Source: Butyrivibrio sp. NC2002
GTDB taxonomy: Bacteria > Bacillota > Clostridia > Lachnospirales > Lachnospiraceae
Direction of reading: 5' to 3'
DNA: 55,395 nt
Assembly: GCF_000702265.1 (NCBI RefSeq)
Contig: NZ_KL370882.1
Span: forward strand, 146,613-202,007
Below are positions 51,293 to 55,395 of the stretch, one piece after another (the stretch's first letter is position 1; each line of letters begins with the position of its first letter). The notes beneath the pieces were generated by a model that did no database searches, was not told where the DNA came from, and was given only the letters and a program-made list of their open reading frames with translations. The position numbers and the translations under genes are program-made.

Positions 51293-52516
51293 TCAACAAG
51301 TTTGAAATTCCAATGCCTCTCCATCCTTAATAGGAATTTGTTTTTTTAGGCAATCAAACTTCTCTGTATCCTTGGTATGGATCACAATAACGTGCTCTGG
51401 TGCTAAAACGTCTACAAAATCCTTAAGATCCTGTACTGTTACATGCCCAGAAGAATGAATTATCCTAAGTCTGTTCCTATCATGTGCTATATCAGTTAAT
51501 TCTTTGAGTTTTCCGGTTTTCATATAACCGGACCACATTGAGTAAATTAAACAGGACCTTTCCGGACATTCTTTCATATACTTCCGGAAAATGTCTTCCT
51601 GCTTTTTTCCCATTCGTATCAGCATAATAAATCCTCTATCTTTCATCTTTTCATCCAGACCACTACGATATGAAACTTCTTTGCCAAACTTATATCTTTC
51701 TGGCAACCTTTTATCTGCAATCTCAAACAAAGACTGCTGAAAATTATCTATCAAAAAGTACTTTCCTTTTGTTTTTTTATCATGTCGGTATGCATTTACA
51801 CTGTTTTTAATCCCCTGTAGCCTGTCAAAGTTGGTCGATGAAAGGATTATGAAGCAGTAATCATTCTCATATAAACACCTCTTAATTTCTGCTTCGACCC
51901 TTTCTTCTGTATAATTATCCTTTTCCTCTTCTTTTCTAGAGAGTGTAGTTCCTTCGGTAATTAGAAGATCTATCTTTCCAAGCTTCTTTACACTATCAAG
52001 CAACTCTTCTCTATACCGGCCATGAAGTCTAAAATCCCCCGTGTGGAGAATCTGGAAGTTTCCTGCCTTTATTAGAAACATCAGCGATTCAGCAGCAGAA
52101 TGATCGGAAAGAATCGGTAATACTCTTAATGCACCAATTTCAATCTCTTTTCCTGCTTTTAACTCAGTGACCATATTTGGGTCTATCTCTGCGAAACAAT
52201 GCCAATTATGCTTTTTATATGCAGCAATAATGTCCTTGGCAAATCCACTCATATAAATAGGAATATCAGCATTAATTTTCCCGGCTTCCCCAACATGGTC
52301 ACCATGGTAATGGGTAAATAAAACCGCATCAAATTCACTTTTTCCATTAGTAAGCCCGGAAATATCAAGCTTTGAAGTCTTTTCCTCAGGTAATGGGCTC
52401 CCAAAATCTATAGCTAAACGGGTATTTTTGTACTCAACCTCGGTACAACAACCACCTATATTCTTGGTACCTCTATGTACAATAACTTTTACGTGGTTAT
52501 CATTACTTTGTACCAT
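51293..52516 (-). CDS. MBL-fold beta-CASP ribonuclease, RNase J-like
   Basis: This 407-residue protein shows the metallo-beta-lactamase motifs: AIDFGSP (motif I Asp), LFTHYHGDHVG (68-76, zinc-binding), HTGDFRLHG (motif with Asp) and, late in the chain, HSSGHVTVQDLK and VIVIHTKDTE. The region between is a beta-CASP cap. RNase J enzymes trim RNA 5' ends; small island-borne relatives are not characterised. GGAGG lies before the ATG, 14 bases after the WYL stop. Confidence 0.9.
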   Translation of the reverse strand: MVQSNDNHVKVIVHRGTKNIGGCCTEVEYKNTRLAIDFGSPLPEEKTSKLDISGLTNGKSEFDAVLFTHYHGDHVGEAGKINADIPIYMSGFAKDIIAAYKKHNWHCFAEIDPNMVTELKAGKEIEIGALRVLPILSDHSAAESLMFLIKAGNFQILHTGDFRLHGRYREELLDSVKKLGKIDLLITEGTTLSRKEEEKDNYTEERVEAEIKRCLYENDYCFIILSSTNFDRLQGIKNSVNAYRHDKKTKGKYFLIDNFQQSLFEIADKRLPERYKFGKEVSYRSGLDEKMKDRGFIMLIRMGKKQEDIFRKYMKECPERSCLIYSMWSGYMKTGKLKELTDIAHDRNRLRIIHSSGHVTVQDLKDFVDVLAPEHVIVIHTKDTEKFDCLKKQIPIKDGEALEFQTC

Positions 52517-52530
52517 CTACTATTCCTCCA

Positions 52531-53514
52531 CTATCTGTACATCTTATATGCAGTGTAAGAAGCCTCTTTTATACGCTTTCTCATACTTTCAGGTTCCAGC
52601 ACCTCAACATACTGTCCATACTGCATTACCCAATAGAAAAACGCATCCGGATTACATTTAAGATCCACTATGATGTCATCACCTTCTCCCAGGGATACTC
52701 TGAAATTCTTTCCAAAGTTGTCAATAAGGGTATCCATCAGTTTTTCATTGGCCCGCAGCTTGATGTGTTCACTTTCCCCGGAAAACATATAGACATGCTC
52801 TGAAATATACTGGGAGATATTAAGACCATTTTCCAATCCTTTAATAGACTTTATCGGTTTTCTAGGCTCCTTTAACATTTCAACATCCGTGATTCTGTCC
52901 AGCCTGTAATGTGAAATATCATCATAGGCATCGTAGTTTCCAATGAGAAAATATTTACCTTTATTGCTTATCATCTGGTAAGGGCTTACAACATATCTGA
53001 TATCTCTCTTGGGATGAAGCTTAAAATCTATGCCATATTGCAGATAGGAAAAAGAAATCTTCTTCCCCTCCGATATAGCTGTGTCAATGGCTGCTATAGA
53101 CTCCATAACCTTCTGATTCTCTGCATTTTTTCCACTTGAAGCACTGTGTATATGAGATACATGTGACTTAAAATATTTGTTTGAATACTTTTCAAGTTTC
53201 TGAACCAGCTTATGTGCCTCTTTGTCTGTAATTGAGCCTGATGAAAAAATGCTGTCGATCAGGAGTCTGAGTTCAGCATCAGTAAATTCCCTTGTTTTAA
53301 GATAATATCCTTTATCAGCGTCAATATCGTAGCCCATCTCTTTAAGGGAGACGATATTATTTTTTACTGCACGCCGCTCACAGATGATGCCATAGTTGGA
53401 TTCCAGCAGATCTATTATGTCCTGCTGAAGTAACCTGTGCTCACTGTCGGAGCATTCCTTTAATATATCCAATATCAGCATATTCAGCATTTTCTTTGTG
53501 CCAGTTCCATACAT
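52531..53514 (-). CDS. WYL-domain transcriptional regulator
   Basis: The 327-residue protein has an N-terminal winged helix (LLQQDIIDLLESNYGIICER) and a WYL domain (about 140-240), with ISFSYLQYG, VSPYQMISNKGKYFLIGNYD and HYRLDRITDV. A C-terminal WCX-like region ends QYGQYVEVLEPESMRKRIKE. WYL proteins sense nucleic-acid fragments or nucleotides and often control defence genes. It is the first gene of the WYL-MBL-nuclease operon, with GGAGGAG upstream. Confidence 0.92.
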   Translation of the reverse strand: MYGTGTKKMLNMLILDILKECSDSEHRLLQQDIIDLLESNYGIICERRAVKNNIVSLKEMGYDIDADKGYYLKTREFTDAELRLLIDSIFSSGSITDKEAHKLVQKLEKYSNKYFKSHVSHIHSASSGKNAENQKVMESIAAIDTAISEGKKISFSYLQYGIDFKLHPKRDIRYVVSPYQMISNKGKYFLIGNYDAYDDISHYRLDRITDVEMLKEPRKPIKSIKGLENGLNISQYISEHVYMFSGESEHIKLRANEKLMDTLIDNFGKNFRVSLGEGDDIIVDLKCNPDAFFYWVMQYGQYVEVLEPESMRKRIKEASYTAYKMYR

Positions 53515-53613
53515 CGCGTTCTCCTCCGGATAAACCTTTATGAATATATCTTAAACATTCGGATGCGCCTTTTTTAGCACATCGTCAGATGCTAAATTAG
53601 GAAGAAAGCAAAT

Positions 53614-53639
53614 AAAAAAGGGAAGCAGTGCTCCCCTTT
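53614..53639 (-). terminator. Terminator after the broken hydrolase
   Basis: On the minus strand, GGGGAGC pairs with GCTTCCC and is followed by TTTTTT. It lies downstream of the pseudogene at 53790. Confidence 0.7.
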
Positions 53640-53789
53640 AGTTAAATATATCATAAAAAGAATAGATATATGTTTGCCTTTGCCTTAATGAATCATTAAA
53701 TTATTATAAATTAGACGAACTCTCTAAGTACAAATCAGCGTTTCCATCATAAATAACCGGCAGTATATCTCCTTGTCTGCAAGCCAAGA

Positions 53790-54164
53790 TCATCCCTGAT
53801 TATTGTCCATATCTCTTATAAATACCGTTACCTCCTTAATTAACAGTTCCTCATAGTTTTCTCTGTTCAGTTTATGTGTCCCCGAGACCACATATGTTTT
53901 TGCATTACCAACCACACTTTTTGTAATGGAATGATCTATTACCTCGTCCTTATCCCCCAATATAAAAACTCCCTTTTCCTAATTTGTAGCATACTCCTGT
54001 TCAATGTTCTTAAAATACTGCGCTTCATTTATATAATAATCCAGAGATAAACTCATTAAGCTGGTCAACGGATCTACACAGGGATTTGTGGCTATAAATG
54101 GAATATCATATTTTGCTGATAAGATATTTGCAAAATAGCTTCCATATGATGTTGTTACGATATC
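53790..54164 (-). pseudogene. YqiA-like alpha/beta hydrolase, 5'-truncated and with an in-frame TAG
   Basis: The frame carries TTSYGSYFANILSAKYDIPF (nucleophile Ser in TSYGS) and TNPCVDPLTSL. After a TAG at 53979-53981 come GVFILGDKDEVIDHS (catalytic Asp) and VVSGTHKLNRENYEELLIK (His). Both halves belong to one YqiA-type esterase. The 5' end is missing and meets the recombinase gene end at about 54165. The TAG replaces one codon; the gene is decayed. Confidence 0.7.
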
Positions 54165-54180
54165 TCAAGGTGAGTATAGT

Positions 54181-54852
54181 TCATGTGTATGCCTTCGTTG
54201 TATTAACAGCCTCAATATACTTTTTAAGCGTATTACGTGATATATTATGCTTTTTCATCAAGTCCACTTGCTTGATTGACCGATCATGCAAATATTTTTT
54301 AATTTCATCTCTTAGCCCCGGTGACATTTTATCTAACTGTCCTTGTTTTCTGCCACTACGCTTACTACTTGCAGCAATACCATCTTTGATCGCCTTTGAT
54401 ATGTATAAACGTTGCTGCTCTGCTCTATCCAATTCTACGATAAGAAGCAGCTTAATAACTCCTTCCATTGCAGTTCGCGTTACCAGATCCTGAGCTTGTG
54501 CTACGTCCATCATCTGTTTAATATATTCACTTGAAACTGTTGGATTGTCGATAAAAACAATATTTATGCCTCGTTTCAGCCATTCCATATACTTCTTATA
54601 TCCATTTTCCGCTTCACGTGTGAATCTAGCGATGTCTTTGAAGACAACCGTATCATCTTTCTGAAGAATCTTATCCAGTTTTTGAAACTGAACTCTCTCG
54701 GTGAAATTTTTTGCGGATTTTTCCTCTGAAAATTCTACCAGGTATTCTATGTCATGTTCTTTAGCATAGCGGCTCAGACTTTTTTTCTGTCTGTTGAAGC
54801 TTTGCTTCTCGATATCGGTTGAAATTCTCATATAGCTATAAAAATTTCCCAT
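54181..54852 (-). CDS. Serine recombinase of the resolvase/invertase type
   Basis: This 223-residue protein starts MGNFYSYMRISTD, with Ser11 the likely catalytic nucleophile and Arg9 beside it. FKDIARFTREAENGYKKYME and ELDRAEQQRLYISKAIKDGI continue the catalytic domain and long helix. A C-terminal helix-turn-helix (KQVDLMKKHNISRNTLKKYI) binds the recombination site. It may move or invert DNA, or resolve a mobile element. AT-rich inverted repeats upstream (54880-54950) could be its site. It marks the right edge of the island. Confidence 0.9.
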   Translation of the reverse strand: MGNFYSYMRISTDIEKQSFNRQKKSLSRYAKEHDIEYLVEFSEEKSAKNFTERVQFQKLDKILQKDDTVVFKDIARFTREAENGYKKYMEWLKRGINIVFIDNPTVSSEYIKQMMDVAQAQDLVTRTAMEGVIKLLLIVELDRAEQQRLYISKAIKDGIAASSKRSGRKQGQLDKMSPGLRDEIKKYLHDRSIKQVDLMKKHNISRNTLKKYIEAVNTTKAYT

Positions 54853-54869
54853 TATGAGCCTCCAAAAGT

Positions 54870-54960
54870 GTCAAATAAACTATAGTTATTTTACATAAAA
54901 ATAATAACGTCAATATAACTATATTTTAAGTTAAACTGACGCTATTATATGTACATTACA
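54870..54960. repeat. Candidate recombination site upstream of the serine recombinase
   Basis: AT-rich segments with ATAACGTCA and TGACGCTAT in opposite directions, and repeated AACTATA words, lie just upstream of the recombinase. Such inverted motifs are typical of res or crossover sites. This is a weak inference. Confidence 0.35.
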
Positions 54961-55050
54961 ATCAAATGTTAATTAGACTTTTTTCCTTACAATTGTTTTT
55001 ATTTGCTACCGAAAAATTAGTTAACACTTAGCGTTCATAAAAATGAACCA

Positions 55051-55063
55051 CAAACCCCGTCCC
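55051..55063. repeat. GC-rich palindromic-repeat core near the IS element
   Basis: CAAACCCCGTCCC matches the core of the repeats at 25046 and 25078. A second partial core (CCCGTCCCAATCC) follows at 55087. Confidence 0.7.
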
Positions 55064-55241
55064 AATGCCATTTAGATAAGGATTTCCCGTCCCAATCCTA
55101 TAGTTACAATTAAATATATTACTGAAATCAGAGGTGAAATACCCTCTGATTTTTTTGCATTTTTCTGCGAAAAATGCTTGACAAGTCAGCCAAAAAATGT
55201 TGCCGCGCCTTGATTATAAGACATTTTACGGAGGTGCTGAC

Positions 55242-55395
55242 ATGTCATTTACTGTTGCTGAAATACGCAAAAATCTTTTCTCTGTCTTTTCATCCTTGTT
55301 GGAGCGAAGGGATGAGTTTCTGACCAATCCGGCTTCTGATTTTACCAGGAAAAAGAAAATCTCTTTTGAACAAACCATGTTGTTCCCTATGATTG
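55242..55395 (+). CDS. IS4-family transposase, N-terminal part
   Basis: The frame starts MSFTVAEIRKNLFSVFSSLL, with GGAGGTG upstream, and continues with DFTRKKKISFEQTMLFPM to the end of the window. This is the N-terminal region of IS4-type transposases known from Lachnospiraceae (from memory). The rest lies outside. An inverted repeat ATCAGAGG / CCTCTGAT near 55128-55152 lies upstream of the start. Confidence 0.8.
   Translation, partial: MSFTVAEIRKNLFSVFSSLLERRDEFLTNPASDFTRKKKISFEQTMLFPMI

Noticed and set aside
1..55395. CRISPR array, tRNA or rRNA genes
   Set aside because: No regularly spaced direct repeats, no tRNA-like cloverleaf with CCA end, and no rRNA signature sequence were recognised on either strand.

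Overview
The window looks like a chromosome segment of an anaerobic, gut- or rumen-type Firmicute of the Lachnospiraceae, with Butyrivibrio/Pseudobutyrivibrio-like genomes the closest match I can name from memory. The pointers are AT-rich DNA with strong GGAGG ribosome-binding sites, secreted BspA-like leucine-rich-repeat proteins, alpha-L-rhamnosidase and GH31 glycosidase genes beside a sugar ABC transporter and LacI regulators, CPBP/PrsW intramembrane proteases, and a PolC-type (Gram-positive) polymerase relative. I saw no rRNA or tRNA gene and no CRISPR array. The genus is inference; the low-GC Firmicute origin is well supported.

Layout. 0.2-9.4 kb: an alpha/beta hydrolase with Cys in the nucleophile position, an S41 peptidase, a large lysine/glutamate-rich protein of unknown role, a MscS-type channel with an extra C-terminal domain, a secreted LRR protein broken by a 41-bp tandem duplication, and a K+ channel with a RyR-like tail. 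9.6-25.7 kb: a carbohydrate-use region with two overlapping LacI-family regulators, an esterase, a three-gene sugar ABC importer, an SGNH hydrolase, GH78, an AGCS amino-acid symporter, a secreted beta-rich protein, GH31 and a HAD phosphatase/mutase. A GC-rich palindromic repeat recurs between these genes. 26.0-29.6 kb: copper homeostasis (CsoR, and CopA with a CopZ-like tail preceded by its own Shine-Dalgarno sequence), with a clear CsoR-controlled promoter. 29.6-42.7 kb: a loosely organised accessory stretch of membrane proteases, DUF4256, CAT-like, GNAT, MsrA, lipoprotein, methyltransferase and small membrane proteins, with gene fragments between them.

42.7-54.9 kb is an accessory island read almost entirely leftward. 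From its right end it holds a serine recombinase, a broken hydrolase, a WYL regulator + beta-CASP MBL nuclease + PD-(D/E)XK-like nuclease operon, a terminator, and then a second operon: a soluble FtsH-like AAA/zinc protease, a 41-codon gene, an 89-residue piece related to the DnaE fingers, a PcfJ-like protein, a 323-residue PolC-derived protein that has lost its polymerase active site, decayed DnaB-like fragments, unknown proteins and a SLOG-domain protein. This set of stripped replication-protein parts with a protease and nucleases is the best candidate for an undescribed system. The window ends inside an IS4-type transposase gene.

Functional links. The two LacI proteins probably control the sugar importer and perhaps the nearby glycosidases. 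CsoR represses itself and CopA. WYL probably controls the adjacent nuclease genes. Several interruptions (tandem duplication, 5' truncations, in-frame stops, a 4-bp duplication) show that the accessory parts are being actively remodelled.
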